DNA from: Cryptomeria japonica
Taxonomy: Eukaryota; Streptophyta; Pinopsida; Cupressales; Cupressaceae
DNA: 64,000 bases
Reading direction: 5' to 3'
NCBI RefSeq assembly: GCF_030272615.1
Contig: NC_081414.1
Coordinates: 205,001 to 269,000, forward strand
The notes below the pieces were generated by a model. The model searched no databases. It was not told where the DNA came from and was given only the letters and a program-made list of their open reading frames with translations. Positions 11,791-24,500 of this stretch are shown one piece after another. Position 1 is the first letter of the stretch. Each line of letters opens with the position of its first letter. The translations under genes were made by a program, and so were the position numbers.

Positions 11791-13676
11791 AGATCCCCAG
11801 GTGGGGACCCGGGTACAAGGGTATCGGCTAGTGTTACCAAACCTGCCGCATCAGGATAGAGTTTCGCTCCACATTCTATTGGTCACACTGATATGGGACA
11901 TTGATCCGTTCTTGTACACACCTTTTGTGATGAGATATTGATGATTCCCGCGATATATATTTGTGATGTATCTCATATATTTTTTGTGATATCATTGTAC
12001 CTTGGACATTAATCTTTTTGATGATATGATATGCAGTCGATCCTATTCGCTCTACAGGACCTATGAGATGATGGATGCATTCTATTTGTTATATAATTAT
12101 GTTGTGCAGTGACTTTCATGATGTATGTTTTATTTTTTATTTTCTTATGGATTCTAGATGATGGATGTATGCTTCTTACATGATGATGCAATATTTACAT
12201 GATGTTATGCAAATGTGAATATGTATGGTGATGCTTATAAGTAATATGCGATGTATGTGCAATGCAATGCTTTCTATGTTTATGATGCTTTGATGATTTT
12301 TTTTTTATTATGCATGTTAATATGAGATGGATGCAATGCAATGATGCTACTTTATATGATTGAGATGAAATGGATGCAAGGCAATGATCTAACTAAATGA
12401 ATGAACAATCAAATATTTTACATGAATGATGTCTTAGTATGAAATGGTTACATGAGATGAACTACCTTATCATGCAAGATGAATAAATTGAGTATTTTTG
12501 TTAATGTCCAATGTACTCAATCACGTAATAAGAGAGATAACACCATGTTGAAGTCTTTGGCCTTGGAAAAAGATGAGTGTTGTGATCCCATGCAAAATGA
12601 AATGCAAGTCTACTTTAAAAATGCAAATGCAAAATGAAATACAATGCTGCGATCGGACCGGTCATGTGGTCATTGCTTTGTTTCATCATTGAGCCTTTAA
12701 AATATGGGAAGTGAGTGCAAACATCAATGGTAAAATTGAACCATGATGACCTGAGCACTACTTTTCTAGGTTTTTATATTGCAAGTTAGCACAAGCATCA
12801 AGGTATAATTAAACCAAGATGACCTGAGTGTTGCTTGCGTAAAAGAGACAATATTAACCATTTCTATATGCAAATCTGAAATGTCTTCGATGATACTCTG
12901 ATGATAATGTCCTGAGACAACTTTGCACATATTAACAATTAATTTATAGACAACAGACAAGAAAATATCATGTTCCTTCCTTGTTCCTCTAGTCAAAGAC
13001 ATTCTAGAGTCACTTAGAAATCATGATAGTGAAAAATCAAGATAAAATAGTTGAACCATTATTGTCAAATTGTTAAAATAATTAGTCAAAAGATACCATC
13101 CATTGATATATGTTTGTCATGTTTAGACTGATATTTGATACTTGATGGTTGACAATTTGATACTATGTTCAACGTTGGATGTGTCTTAGTTTTTGCTTGA
13201 CAAGTGTTGCCTAACTATTGTCCTACCTATTGGATTAAGCTCAAAACGATAAAAATTTTGCCCCTAGCTAGGTTCAAGATTTTGCCCTCAGCCTAGAAAC
13301 AAACTTTATTATGATAGATACAATGATCCAAACCATGGCGAGAAATCACCTATGATGCCTGCGTATGTACAAAGGCTTTATTATGGATATGAACAACGTT
13401 GATGGAAATGAAGGCAAACGGAAGGATGCATGAACCAATAGATGAAAGAGCTAGCTGACAGTTAGTGCCTATTTGCCAAGTTTTCACCATCTATTTTTAT
13501 TGCACTTTTTCTCATATTTGATTTTTATTTATTTTTTCACTATTTTTGCTATTTTTGTATTTTTTACTTTTTTTATTTTATTTTTTATAATGCTTTTCCA
13601 CTATTTTTGAGTTTTTTGCTTTTCCACTGTTTTTGGATTTTCTGCTTTTTCACTGTTTTTGGATTTTTCTACTTTT
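11791..13676 (-). other. 3' internal non-coding region, element B
   Basis: A T-rich stretch on the plus strand (13495-13680) corresponds to the A-rich tract after integrase in element A. Purine runs resembling polypurine tracts (GGGGCAAAA on the minus strand) occur near 13255-13290. The rest contains many short ATGCAATG-type words and shows no recognisable gene. Confidence 0.55.
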
Positions 13677-15080
13677 TCAGACATAAAATTTCTTCAGATG
13701 CATGCTATTGATGGGTTCCTCGAGCTGATCCCCATCCTATGTGGATAGTTGATATGCTCTTGACCCAAATACTATTGTGACCACAAACGAACCTAACCAG
13801 TTTGATTCAAACTTCCCTTTCTTTTCTCGATCTGACTGGTTTCATGGATTTTCCTTTAGTACTAGTTCTCCAACTTGAAAGGCTTGTGGGTTGACCTTAT
13901 GATTATAACTTCAACACATTATTTGTTGATATACCTTTAAATGATCAAAGGCATTTTGTCTTCATTCATGGATCAACTCTAACTCTTGCAATCTAGATAC
14001 TCGTTGTTCTTCATCTGGGATAAGGCCTTTTAATGATACTTGTAGAGAAGGTATCTCTACTTTGATTGACAGTATTGCTTCTGATCCATAGACAAGAGAG
14101 AAAGGCATGGCACTTGTTGGTGTGCGGATACTAGTACAGTAGGCCCATAGAGCAAGGTTCAATTGAATATGCCAATCTTTGCCAATATCATTCACTGTCT
14201 TTTTGAGGAATTTCAAAATAGTTTTGTTTGATGCTTTTGCTTTCCCATTCCCTTGTGGATAGTAGGGTGTGGAAAATCTATATTGGATCTTGAATTTCTC
14301 ACATAGCTCTTGTACATCCTTATTCTTGAACGGTTGCCCATTATCAGTGATAATGGTCATGGGTATTCTATATTGACAGATGATGTAGTTCAAGATAAAT
14401 ACATCAATTTGTTTTCCTATGATATTGATGAGAGGTACTGCCTCAATTCATTTTGTGAAATATTTTTTAGCTATAAGGATGAATTTGTGACTATTGGATG
14501 AAGAAGGATTTATCTTCCTACTAGATCAAGACCGTATTGGCAGAAAGGCCAAGATGTTGCCAAAGCATAAAGTTCTTGTGCTGGTGCATGAATTAAATTT
14601 CCATGGATCTAACATTGTTTGCATGTTTTAGCTATCTGAAAAGAATCTTGTTCCATAGTTGGCCAATAATAGCCCAAGCGTATGAGTTTTTTGAAAGGGT
14701 AAGACCACTTGAATGAGTGCCACAAATGTCGTTATGGATTTCATTTAAGGCCTTCTTAGATTCTTCTTGCTCAAGGCATCTTAAAAGAGTATCATCCAGA
14801 CCTCGTTTAAAAAGGGTATCCGCGACAAGAGTATAATGGGAGGATTGGCGAATAAAGTTTCTCTTTTGGTTTTTCGACAAGTTAGGAGGGAGGGTGTTAT
14901 CTTTCAGGTATGCATAAATTTGGCCATAGCGGGAGGAATCATGCCCAAGGTGGTGATAGATAGTTTGGGAATTAGGACAATTATGAGCAGGGTAAACAAC
15001 TCTTCCACCAAGAATTTGTAACGCTCTTGATTTTCCTGTGTCTGAAGTACAGAAGCAAGTGTTGTCATGGCATCTGTTGC
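13677..15080 (-). pseudogene. integrase, element B (decayed)
   Basis: The zinc-binding N-terminal part is visible on the minus strand near 14630-14900 (HYTLVADTLFKRG, GICGTHSSGL-like). The core includes IITDNGQPFKN, with the second catalytic Asp, near 14340. The motif normally read GQSEASNK is GKAKASNK here, so the catalytic Glu is replaced by Lys. The C-terminal part after the TGA near 13962 can still be followed in broken frames to MHLKKFYV and a stop at 13677. Several frameshifts and stops lie between 14400 and 14900. The gene is not functional. Confidence 0.8.
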
Positions 15081-17350
15081 TTTGTTGTCATTCTTTGGAA
15101 TCTTCTCAAAATTTATTTCTACAAAATACTTCTTGAAATCATCTACCATCATTTATAAGGCATTAGTTTGTCATCCTTTGTTTGGTAATTGTCATTAATT
15201 TGATTGATGACGAGCTGAGAGTCTCCAAAGACTTGAAGTTGTGTAATGTTCCATTCTATGGCCATCTTTATTCCTGTTGATAGTTCTGATACTTGATGTA
15301 AGTACAGATGCCAATAGCTAACAAGATGAGAAGGGGGGGTGAATCATACAAACTTAAACTTCCATAAAAACAATAGATTCAACCTCGGTAACTTATACTT
15401 CAACAATATAACCAAAACTGCTAAACGTGCAAACTTATAAACACATAATCATCATAACACTTATAACACCAGATTTAACGTAGAAACCCAAATAGGGAAA
15501 AACCATTGTGGGATTTCGGACCCACTAAGAAATATACTCTTCTAGAGTATGCTCGGTTAAAAGCAAATCCTGTTAAAGATTACAAACACATTGCTAGATG
15601 TGACCCGGTTAAGGGATTTCCCTCAGATATGTTAGGATCTTCACTTTGTTAGAAGTGACCTTGTCAAAGGATTTCAAACACTCTTTTAGAATGTTACCTT
15701 GCTAGAGGGTTTACATATAAGACTGTTAAGTCCACTCGGTTAAGAGATTTTCTGTCACTTACAAAATAACAGTAATAAAAATCTATCTGCAACTTCACAT
15801 CTAAAATGCTAAAGTAGATTCTTATTTGCTCAACACAATCAAGTCATAGGACTTATCTTGTCCCTCTGCTGGGCTCTCTACTCTGTTATTCAAATAGGTC
15901 TTCAAGCTTCTGTGCTCGGTAATCACTATGTAGCATCCCTGTGCATACACTTGCCTGCATACATTGTTTATCAACAATTTCTTATTTATAAACAATTGCT
16001 AACCACTTAATCTCCTTGATCACATTTCCCATGATCAATCTTAGTCATCAAATCTTCAAACTTAAACAGGTTCAATGTATCCTTCGATCTGAAAATGTTT
16101 TACCTTACCTTGGGACTTGTAGTCCTTTCTTGGAACTTGCACAAGGTTATTGTGGTTCAATCTGCACTGTAGATCTTCCTGTCGAATTTCCTTTACCATA
16201 GATCCTTAACAAACTTCATGCACGACATACCAATCATTTATACATCTCTAGCTAATCATTGTCCTTCATTAAATAATGCTTTTATCCATCCCATGCGCAC
16301 TGTCATAACTCGGTTGCAACTCAGTAAATACTAAACTTTACTCGGTAGACATTCCGCCTTCATTAACCAATATTGATAACCTTAGGGTTTACCGACTAGG
16401 TTCCTTAGGGTTTACCAACTAGGTTCCTTGCTCGGTGACATAGTATAGTATAAACCTTACAATCAACAACATATGTAGAATATCAAAACAATCTAAACAT
16501 CATGATTTCATCATTGTCTAACTCGGTAATAGTTGCCCATTGAATAACTTATTCCTCCCTTTATTCATCACATTCTTTCTGTGTCATTTACTGACATCTT
16601 AATTCTCTTCTAATCAATCTTCTCAACATATGGCAACATCATACTAAAACAGATAATCAATCTCTTGAAATCAATGACAAAATAATGTTATAAAGATGGT
16701 TATCATCCTTCTTCAGTTATATCAATAATCTTCAACAACCTTCTCAATATCCTTCATGAATATCAACAATCTCCTGATATTGAAATGCAAACAATCTTTC
16801 TTATTGTAATGCCAACACCTATGACCAAAGCTTCATATTATGTTGTATTGTTGGTGCATGGGAAGCTTAATTTGTATGCTTTTGGAATTGTATGACCTTG
16901 TGGCATGATGAATAGAATACCTGCTCCTGATCCATGCTGTGTATATGAACCATCAAAGTATAATTGCCATATTTTTGTGGTGACCATTAGGATATCAACA
17001 TCTAGAAATTCAATGTGTAAAGGATGATCATCTTGAAGCAGTGCCTCTGCTAGTTGATCTGCAATGACTTGCCCCTTGATAGTTTTTTTGTCCACATACT
17101 CAATATCAAACTCACTCAGGATCATGATCCATTTTTCTAATATTCTTGTTAATGTCGCCTTGTTGAGGAAATACTTCAATGGAGTGATTTTAGCAATCAA
17201 CTTGATGGAGTGAGATAGTAGATAGTGTCTTAATTTTTGAGAAGCAAAAACTACCGCCAAGCATGCTTTTTTTGTTGGTGAATAGTTGAGCTCGTATCCT
17301 ACTAATGTTCTGCTGATGTAGTAGATGGCACGTTCTTTTCCTTCATTATC
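15081..17350 (-). pseudogene. RNase H and second RNase H, element B, split by an insertion
   Basis: The first RNase H (about 17260-17000 plus upstream) shows YYISRTLVGYELNYSP, then LRHYLLSHSIKLIAKI. The second domain starts with LYFDGSYTQHGSG near 16930. It is cut just after the YEALVIG motif by the LTR at 15278-16817. It resumes on the other side with IKMAIEWN, FGDSQLVI and KATDAMTTLAS. The Asp, Glu, Asp, Asp residues are all still readable across the insertion. An extra stop (TAA) lies before YEALVIG, and TGA and TAG codons follow DKLMPYK. Confidence 0.8.
15278..16817 (-). mobile_element. Nested LTR (probable solo copia-type LTR) with target-site duplication
   Basis: Read on the minus strand it runs from TGTTGGCATTACAATAAG to AGAACTATCA, about 1,540 bases. 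It is flanked on the plus strand by CCTGT (15273-15277) and CCTAT (16818-16822), a 5-bp duplication with one change. Removing insert and one duplicate restores the second RNase H frame of element B. Near its 3' end it has a GGTTTTTCCCTATTTGGG stretch and a GATTCACCCCCCCTTCTCAT stretch, a pattern also seen at 33878-34105. The last bases, GTATCAGAAC, resemble the plant initiator-Met primer-binding site. It may therefore carry an LTR plus a PBS remnant rather than an exact solo LTR. Confidence 0.7.
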
Positions 17351-18490
17351 CTATTGTGTGAGAATAACTCCTAATGATACTTCGATGGTTGATACATAAA
17401 GTAACAATAGCTTTCCTGGAATTGGTGAGATTAGGATGAGTGGTTGCATGAGATAGGCCTTGATTTTGTTGAATGTGTCCTCACATTGATGGTCCCACTT
17501 GAAATTAATATTTTTTTGCAATAGATGAGTAAATGATTGACATTTATCTGCTAGTTGAGAAACAAATCTTCTGATTGATTGCAATCTTCCTTGGAGTGAT
17601 CTGAGTTGACTGATATTCCTGGGAGATGCCATTTCCATGATTGATTTGACCTTAGCTAGATCTACTTTGATACCTCTAGCTAAAACAATGTATCCCAATA
17701 GCTTACCTGAAGTGACACCAAAGGTACATTGCTTGGGTTTTAGTCGTAGCTTGTACTGTTCTAACCGATCAAAGATCTTTTCCAGTATCCCTACATGTTC
17801 TTCTCTATTGTATGATTTGTCCAATATTTCATCCACATGGTCTTCCATGAATGTATGAATCATGTCATGTAATATCATTGTCATAGCTCTCTGATATGTA
17901 GCACCTGCACTCTTTAGTCCAAAAGGAATGACATTCCAACAAAAAGTACCCCACAGACATGTGAAAGTTGTCTTTTCTTGATCTTCAGGTGCTATTTTAA
18001 TATGATTGTATCCGGATAAACCATCCATTAGAGAAAACATGGAGTGTCCAGCAGTTAAATCTACAATGATATCAATGTTAGGCAAAGGAAAGTCATCCTT
18101 TGGACATGCATTATTAAGATCTCTGAAGTCTGTGCATCCTCTTATACTTTTATCTGGTTTGGAAACAGGAATAATGTTTGATACCCATTGAGGATATGCT
18201 ACATGTCTGATGAATCCTACATCCAGTAATTTCTTTAGTTATGCTTTGACCAGAAGAGCGATATGAGGATGCATCTTCCTTAATTTATGTTTAACTTGTT
18301 TGGCTCATGGACTGACATTTAAGTGATGCATAATAAGCTATGGGTCCAACCTTGGCATGTCTGCATATGACCAAGTGAAATTGATTTGCCGTCATTTGAA
18401 GAATTTCATATATTGCTGCATTTCTTGTTCTGATAGAGAAGTTGTTGGATGTAGAATCTTTGGTTGCTTTGTTGTCCCAATATTAACTGC
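17351..18490 (-). pseudogene. reverse transcriptase, element B
   Basis: RT motifs on the minus strand are HKLRKMHPHIA, WVSNIIPVSKP, CTDFRDLNNACPKDD, FPLPNIDIIVDLT, LMDGLSGYNHI (catalytic Asp kept), IPFGLKSAGATYQRAM and FMEDHVDEILDKS. The last is the YVDD motif changed to HVDE, which would abolish activity. The C-terminal connection LRSLQGRLQSIRRF is intact, unlike in element A. Several in-frame stops lie upstream (18086-18490). Stop-broken sequence continues without a frameshift into the RNase H. Confidence 0.86.
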
Positions 18491-20149
18491 CTATGTTTTT
18501 TCGATCAAAATTGATGACCTTTCTTGATAGTACTCAGGTAAAGTGTCAAATCTCCCATCTTTTGGCACCTCAAGGAGATTTTCACTGTTAGATGTGTCCT
18601 TTATTTTTACTTTTTCCTGATCTAATGTTGTCAATAAATGGTTTTCAACATTAGACCTAATATTGTTTTCTTTATTTTTCTTTTTGTGACTGGGAGATTT
18701 GGCACCCACTTGACTGGAAGATGTGTTGTTGAAATTCCTAGTGAAAGTTGTTATGGGTTCGATTGCATTAAGATATAAGGATATGGCATGGTCATTAGGA
18801 AAGGTATCAATGGCAATATGTCTTTCATTTTCCCAATCAATAAGTTCGAGGTGGATTAGAGGTAAGGGGTCCTCAGGTTGCAATGTTTTGAGGGTATCAA
18901 GGGTCATGATAGAGATGTCAAAGTTTTCGATATGTACTTCAATGTCCAGAATGGTACTCTCGTTAGAATGACCTCTTGCAAGTAGCTCCTGATTATCCTT
19001 GATTAAGCCCAAGTCAACCGAATGTGATTCTAATTCATGTGGGCTTGTTCCTAACTTTTTCCCTGCATACGTATGAACTACATCGACGCCTACGTCTTCT
19101 TCAAAGAAATTTTCTTCAGTTGATTCTTTAGAATTATAGGAGTCACATTCCCCTTTATTAGAATCTGTCTCACTTGCAGCCTGTAATCTATAGATTTGTT
19201 CATATAGCATTTAATTTGTTTCTTTTGTATTTCTTGCTATATCTTTTCTTCTCTCATATTCAGCCTTTTCTGGACCGAGATTGAGTTTTGTCAACTTTGC
19301 TATCAACTCTCCTTGATTTGTACTAGTTTCTTGCTTGTTTTGATTGAGAGTTAATGTTGCTTGGGAGGTGCATTTAGTTTGTTTTTCTTGTTGATCAGAA
19401 GCTTGCTTCTTTTTCCATTTCATGTTTGTTTGTTCTCGTTTCTTGGTAGTTGTTTCTTCCCCTTTAATTGTAATTTTTTCTTGTCTGTTTTTATATTCAT
19501 CTTGTTGTTGGCTAGAAGATGTGTTCTCTGGTAGAGTAACTTGTCAATACCCTAAGCCTAATTTTTCTATAGCATGTTGAGTATGAGGTTGGATAGGTTC
19601 TGAGATACCTTCTTCTTTTTTTCCTATAGGACATGTTCCAGTGTATCCCATTTTTTGAAGGATGTTAAATCCTTTTCCATACTTTTCTATGGGTATTCTG
19701 ACATTGTTGATTTTTTGTTGGACTTCTTCATCCTTATATAGCCATTGTAGCACATCTTTGTCTTATGTTTCCTCTGATAAGGTCCCAGCACTAACAAATG
19801 CTCCATCAAATATTGGAAGATGTTTCACAATTGGTTGATGTTTAGAGTTTGATGGTTTTCCATAGGATTTAGGAGAAAGTGGTAATTGGGATAGTGAATA
19901 ATCTTTGTTCCCTTGATCTCTTAGCTGCATTTGTTTTTCCATACTTGACAAAATTGAGGCAAATGATTTTTCTTTGGATTGTGTGTTTGAAGACGATGCC
20001 TCCCTATTATGAGGAACAATGACCTCTTGAGCTAGTTTTAGATTACTACAGTACTAAAATGGATTTGAATTTGCTGAGATCGTGATTTCCTGCCCATTGT
20101 AGGGAAATTTTAGGCACTAATGATATGTTGATGGAAGTATGTCATGTAT
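18491..20149 (-). pseudogene. G-patch and acidic linker between protease and RT, element B
   Basis: The minus strand keeps the gag-pol frame here, with stops near 19760, 19543 and 19211. A G-patch lies at about 19560-19690 (GKGFNILQKMGYTG then GKKEEGISEPIQP). Downstream is a Lys/Gln/Thr-rich stretch and then an acidic region up to 18491 ending in RSSILIEKT. Element A has the same order. The linker has no known enzymatic role; a structural or RNA-binding role for the G-patch is inferred from the family. Confidence 0.7.
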
Positions 20150-20644
20150 CTAGGGTCTTCCCAAGAGTATGTTGTATGATAAGTCCAAGTCTAGAACTTG
20201 GCATGATGTGTCTTTCTGCAAAGGTCCCATTTTGATGGGTAATATCACAATTCCCTTAGAGGAACGCTCTTCTTCATCATATACTTTGATGGTGATATTT
20301 TTCTGAGGATCAACTACATCTTCTGAATAACCTAGAGCATAAACAAGACTCGATGAGCAAATGTTTAATCCATCTCCCCCATCTATTAGGACACGTTTAA
20401 CCCACGTCTTGTGAATGAGGATTTCAATATGCAAGGGAGTGTTATGGGGATGTTGCAAGGACATGTTGTCTTCTTTGGTAAATGATATGCAGTGAGGAGT
20501 TGTGAGGTATCCTACCAAGGTTTGGAATTGATCTATATCAAGATCTTCAGATATTGTTGTATCTACTATTGCTCTTTCTAGAATTTCTTTGTGTGCAGGT
20601 GAAAGCTTTAAAAGTTCTAAGATGGATATTTGTGCGGGAGTTTT
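20150..20644 (-). pseudogene. aspartic protease, element B
   Basis: The motif VLIDGGDGLNICSSS holds the active-site Asp, and YNILLGRP is the C-terminal marker. Both match element A. The Trp after GRP is TAG, a TGG to TAG change. Upstream, KTPAQISILELLKLSPAHKE joins it to gag after a TAG at about 20642. It lies in the same frame as gag and RT. Confidence 0.78.
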
Positions 20645-22486
20645 CTATAGTTGATCCACTAGACTGTATTGTTTTGAAGTGGATGACGTGTTAGTTGTAG
20701 GACTCAGCAAAACAACTTTGGATTTTCTTCTTGTGATAGCATGAGTGGGTTCTTGATGTTGTTTCTCTTTAACCACAATCACATTTACCACATTGTCATA
20801 TGCATGAGCATAGTTCACCTTTTCTTTACCTTTACCGTTATGCATTGTTGATGATTCACCCTTCTCATAGTTAGGAAGCGGAGTTTTGAAAGTTGGGTGA
20901 GATTCGTTTGTCGTATGTCCATCCACAGTTATCACTCCATTATTAATCAAATTTTGGATGACATGTTTTAACCATTGACAAGCATCTGTTTGGTGTCCTT
21001 TGTTTCGATGGAAATCACAATAATGGTTGTCATTCCACCAAGCAGGTTTTACCTTAGGTTCAAAGTTTCTTGCTTCTGGCAAGGTAATCAACTTGTTTGC
21101 GAGAAGCATCTTTAATGCTGACCCAAGTGGTTCACCAATGTTTGTAAATTTCCTTCGAAAGATATTGTTAAAAGTTGTTTTTTGATGATTGTTGTGTTAT
21201 TGAGCCATTGTTGAGTGATTGGATAAATTAAAAACTGGTTGCTTTGGTTTTACATTGTTGTTATCCACTATCCCATCATTGACAAAATTTTGATTTCTAT
21301 TCCAAAATTTTGGCTTATCATTGTTGTTGTTGTTATTGTTATTAGGAGGATGAACTACTTCTTTGTATAGCTTCAACTCACCCTTCTTTACCATAGCTTC
21401 TTCCATTTTGATTCCGTTATCAATCATTTTTTCAAAATTTTCATGACATTGTATTTTCAGATTATAACTCATTTGATCATTTAGGTTGTCGATGAATATA
21501 TCCATTTTCTCATATTCTGGCACTATACGAGGATATTGTGAAGCTAGCAGTCTCCATCTCTGTAGAAATGTCATGAAAGGTTCTCAATTATTTTGTTTAG
21601 TATTACATAGGTCTAGCATTGTGACCTCATGTTTTATGTTATACGAGTATTGTGCAACAAACTTATTGACAAATCCTACGAATGATCTAATTCCAAGTGG
21701 AAGTTTGGAGAACCATTCCATAGCTAGTCCACTTAATCTCTTTGGAAATAATCTCATCAGGTATGTATCCTCATGTGCAAACTCCATACTCGTCATGCAA
21801 GATTCTCGTATATGATCTTGGGGATCAGTGCTTCCATTTTATTTATCATATCTCAAAGTTTCACAACCTATAGGAAATGGTATCATGTTTAGATTTTTGT
21901 CGAATGGGTAAGGACAAATTTCCTGAAGTGAATATCTTCTAACAGTTCCTCTCTGCATATCTTGAATTTGTGTTTGCTGCATTTGTATTTGTTGTGTAAT
22001 AGTTGTGAGAGGATCATCCACATGATTTATTCTTGTATAACCATGAGTTTGTGCTCTAGTATGATCTTGGTCTCTTCTCATATCATCCCGACTCTTTCTT
22101 GTGTCCTCATTAGATTTGGCATTGTTGAGAATTTCTACATCATTTTTTTTGGGAATGCAAGTTTTCTCATTAGTTCTTGTGTTGTCAGGAAATAATGTGT
22201 CGTCCTTTTTGTGACTGGAAATCTCCCCATGTCGTTCGTTATCATGGAAAAGGTTACTTCTCCTTTCTCCTAAATTGCTCACATCAAAATCTTGGGGGAG
22301 TGTAGCATCATATTTTGCTAACATTAGGAAGTATTTTTCTTTTTCTCCCTCCAATATTTTCTCCATAAATTTATCGAATTTAGGATCTTGCTTGATTAAT
22401 CTAATGTGTTGATCAGTTATCTCTTCTTCTTCTTGTATTTCATTTTGGTATGCCATGTCCCTATAATCTTCAGTCATTTCAAACAT
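20645..22486 (-). pseudogene. gag: gag polyprotein, element B
   Basis: The ATG at 22486 begins a hydrophilic N-terminal region with an LPQDFDVSNLG motif that matches LPPEFDKSTLG in element A. The gag core is at about 21830-21500, with LAMEWFSKLP and FLQRWRLLASQYP. An Asn run, N8, follows at about 21330. The zinc-knuckle-like motif CDFHRNKGHQTDAC lies near 21000. Stops interrupt the frame near 21837 (after LRYDK), 21583 (TGA where CGA is expected), 21195 and 20642, but no frameshift is needed. The start choice is supported by the match of the N-terminal motif with element A. Confidence 0.8.
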
Positions 22487-22712
22487 TTCTATTTTTGTTT
22501 CTTCGATCTTTCGTCACTAAGCCCTGGTTAAAACAGGCATACACGTGTTCTAAATGCTTTGTGATGTTTAAATTGTCTATAATGTGTTGTAATAAGTGAT
22601 CAATTGTTGAGGTAAATATGATAGATTGATAAGACATGAAATGACCATTCAAGTATTTGCTTGTTTGCAAGGTTTTCGATCTTAGTTTTGGAGTGCAAAT
22701 TTTGTGATTTTT

Positions 22713-23168
22713 GATATGACCAAGTTCAATAGGAACGATATATCCTATGATAGAGAACGAGGTTAATTTGATCAAGCGTTGTAGTTTCGTGATAAAGGAT
22801 GATAGATCCTGATGAGAAACTATGTTTGAATGATCAGTTTATCAAAGGAAATGTGAGTTTGCACTTTGAGATGTTAGATCTTGAACTTGTTGGAGGTGAA
22901 TACTTGAGAACCTTAGTGTGTCTAGCTTTGAATCTGTTTTGATATGACCAAGTTCAATAGGAACGATATATCCTATGATAGAGAACGAGGTCAATCTGAT
23001 CAAGCGTTGTAGTTTCGTGATAAAGGATGATAGATCCTGATGAGAAACTATGTTTATATGATCAGTTTATCAAAGAAAATGTGAGGTTGCACTTTGAGAT
23101 GTTAGATCTTGAACTTGTTGGAGGTGAATACTTGAGAACCTTAGTGTGTCTAGCTTTGAATCTGTTTT
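22713..23168 (-). repeat. 228-bp tandem duplication in element B leader
   Basis: Copies at 22713-22940 and 22941-23168 differ by only a few bases. Both begin gatatgaccaagttcaata and end just after gaatctgtttt. The duplication lies a few hundred bases upstream of gag on the minus strand. It contains no coding signal. Confidence 0.9.
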
Positions 23169-23269
23169 GACATAAGATAACCTGACTGAGTGACCCAAGA
23201 AGATGACCTAGTCTCTATGTTTGACTGTCTGAGAAATGGGCTATTTTTGTTTTCTGATTTCGGTGCAGT

Positions 23270-23460
23270 TTACTGGGAACGCTAACAAAATGATCAGAAA
23301 TGTTGTTATACTGACCAGAAACGCTAAGGAACTGACCAAAAATGCTGACAAATTGACCAGAAATGTTGACAAAATGACCAGGAACGCTGCTATACTAATC
23401 AGAAATGTTGCTATACTGACCAGAAACATTGAGGAACAAACCATAAACGCTATTATGCAA
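23270..23460 (-). repeat. 21-bp tandem array, leader of element B (array B1)
   Basis: About nine units of 21 bp on the plus strand, with core AACGCT or AATGCT/AATGTT followed by a variable part ending in GACCA(G/A)A. The period is strict, which keeps frames open in several phases. Confidence 0.88.
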
Positions 23461-23624
23461 TGCAGTGACTCTAAAGTTCAAAACAACGATGTTTAGACTC
23501 AACAAATTTGGTGTTTGAACTTAAGAGGTTGTTATTTTGACTCAACTTTGTGATTTTCAGAGTCAGATAACTGATATTTAGACCTAGCAAGTGCAAACTA
23601 GGAGATCTAGTGTTGAAACATGAG
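23461..23624 (-). other. Leader spacer between 21-bp arrays
   Basis: Sequence with looser versions of the 21-bp words. No gene is seen. Confidence 0.4.
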
Positions 23625-24500
23625 CAATTTGACCAAGAGAGCTGACATTTAGACCAAGAGAGCTACTGTTTAGACTAAGTACTATGTTGTTTATACCAGG
23701 AACTCTATTGTTTAGACCAAGAGAGTTGTTGTTTGGATTAGAAACTCTACTATTTAGACCAGGAACTTTGTTGTTTGGACTAGAAACTCTGTTGTTTAGA
23801 CCAAAAACTCTATTGTTGAGACCAAGAGAGCTACTGTTTCGACTAAGAACTCTGTTGTTTAGAACATAAACTCTGATGTTTAAAATTAAGATTTTGGAAC
23901 TTAGACAATGGTTGTTTTGACTCCAAGAGTTGATGTGTAGATTGAGAAAATTGATGCTTATACCTAGCAAGCTCAACCTTGCAGAGTTACTATTGAAATA
24001 TGAGAAAGCTAACATTCATACAAGAGAGCTGACGTTTGTACCGTGAGAGCGACAACTTGGACTGTGAGAGCAACTGTTTGGACTGAAAGAGCTATTGTTG
24101 GGACCAAAAGAGATACTATTTGGACTAAAAGAGCTACTATTTGGACCGTGAGAATAATTGTTTGGACTGAAAGAGCGACTGTTTGGACCAAAAGAGATAA
24201 TGTTTGGACTGAAAGAGCAACTGTTTGGACCGAAAGAGCTACTATTTGGACTAAAAGAGTGACTATTTGGACCAAGAGAATGATTGTTTGGACCGAAAGA
24301 GCTACTGTTTGGACCGAAAGAGCTACTGTTTGGACTGAAAGAGTGATTGTTTGGATCGAAAGAGCTATTGTTTAGACTGAAAGAGTGATTGTTTGGACCA
24401 TGAGAATGATCGTTTGGACCAAAAGAGATATTGTTTGGACTGAAAGAGCGACTGTTTGGACCATGAGAGTGACTGTTTGGACCAAAAGAGCTAATCTGTT
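23625..24500 (-). repeat. Long 21-bp tandem array, leader of element B (array B2)
   Basis: Units such as gagctactgtttggaccga plus two bases repeat at 21 bp, from 23625 to about 23880 and again from about 24020 to 24500. A less regular stretch separates them. On the element's sense strand (minus) they read as heptapeptides of the type SFGPNSS over about 168 residues (24016-24522). Open frames also exist on the plus strand. No known protein matches, and the open frames follow from a period of seven codons. Confidence 0.9.

Noticed and set aside
10332-11818. Long open frames of Tyr/Ile/His-rich peptides on both strands
   Set aside because: They are translations of TA/TG/CA microsatellites in every phase and have no other support.
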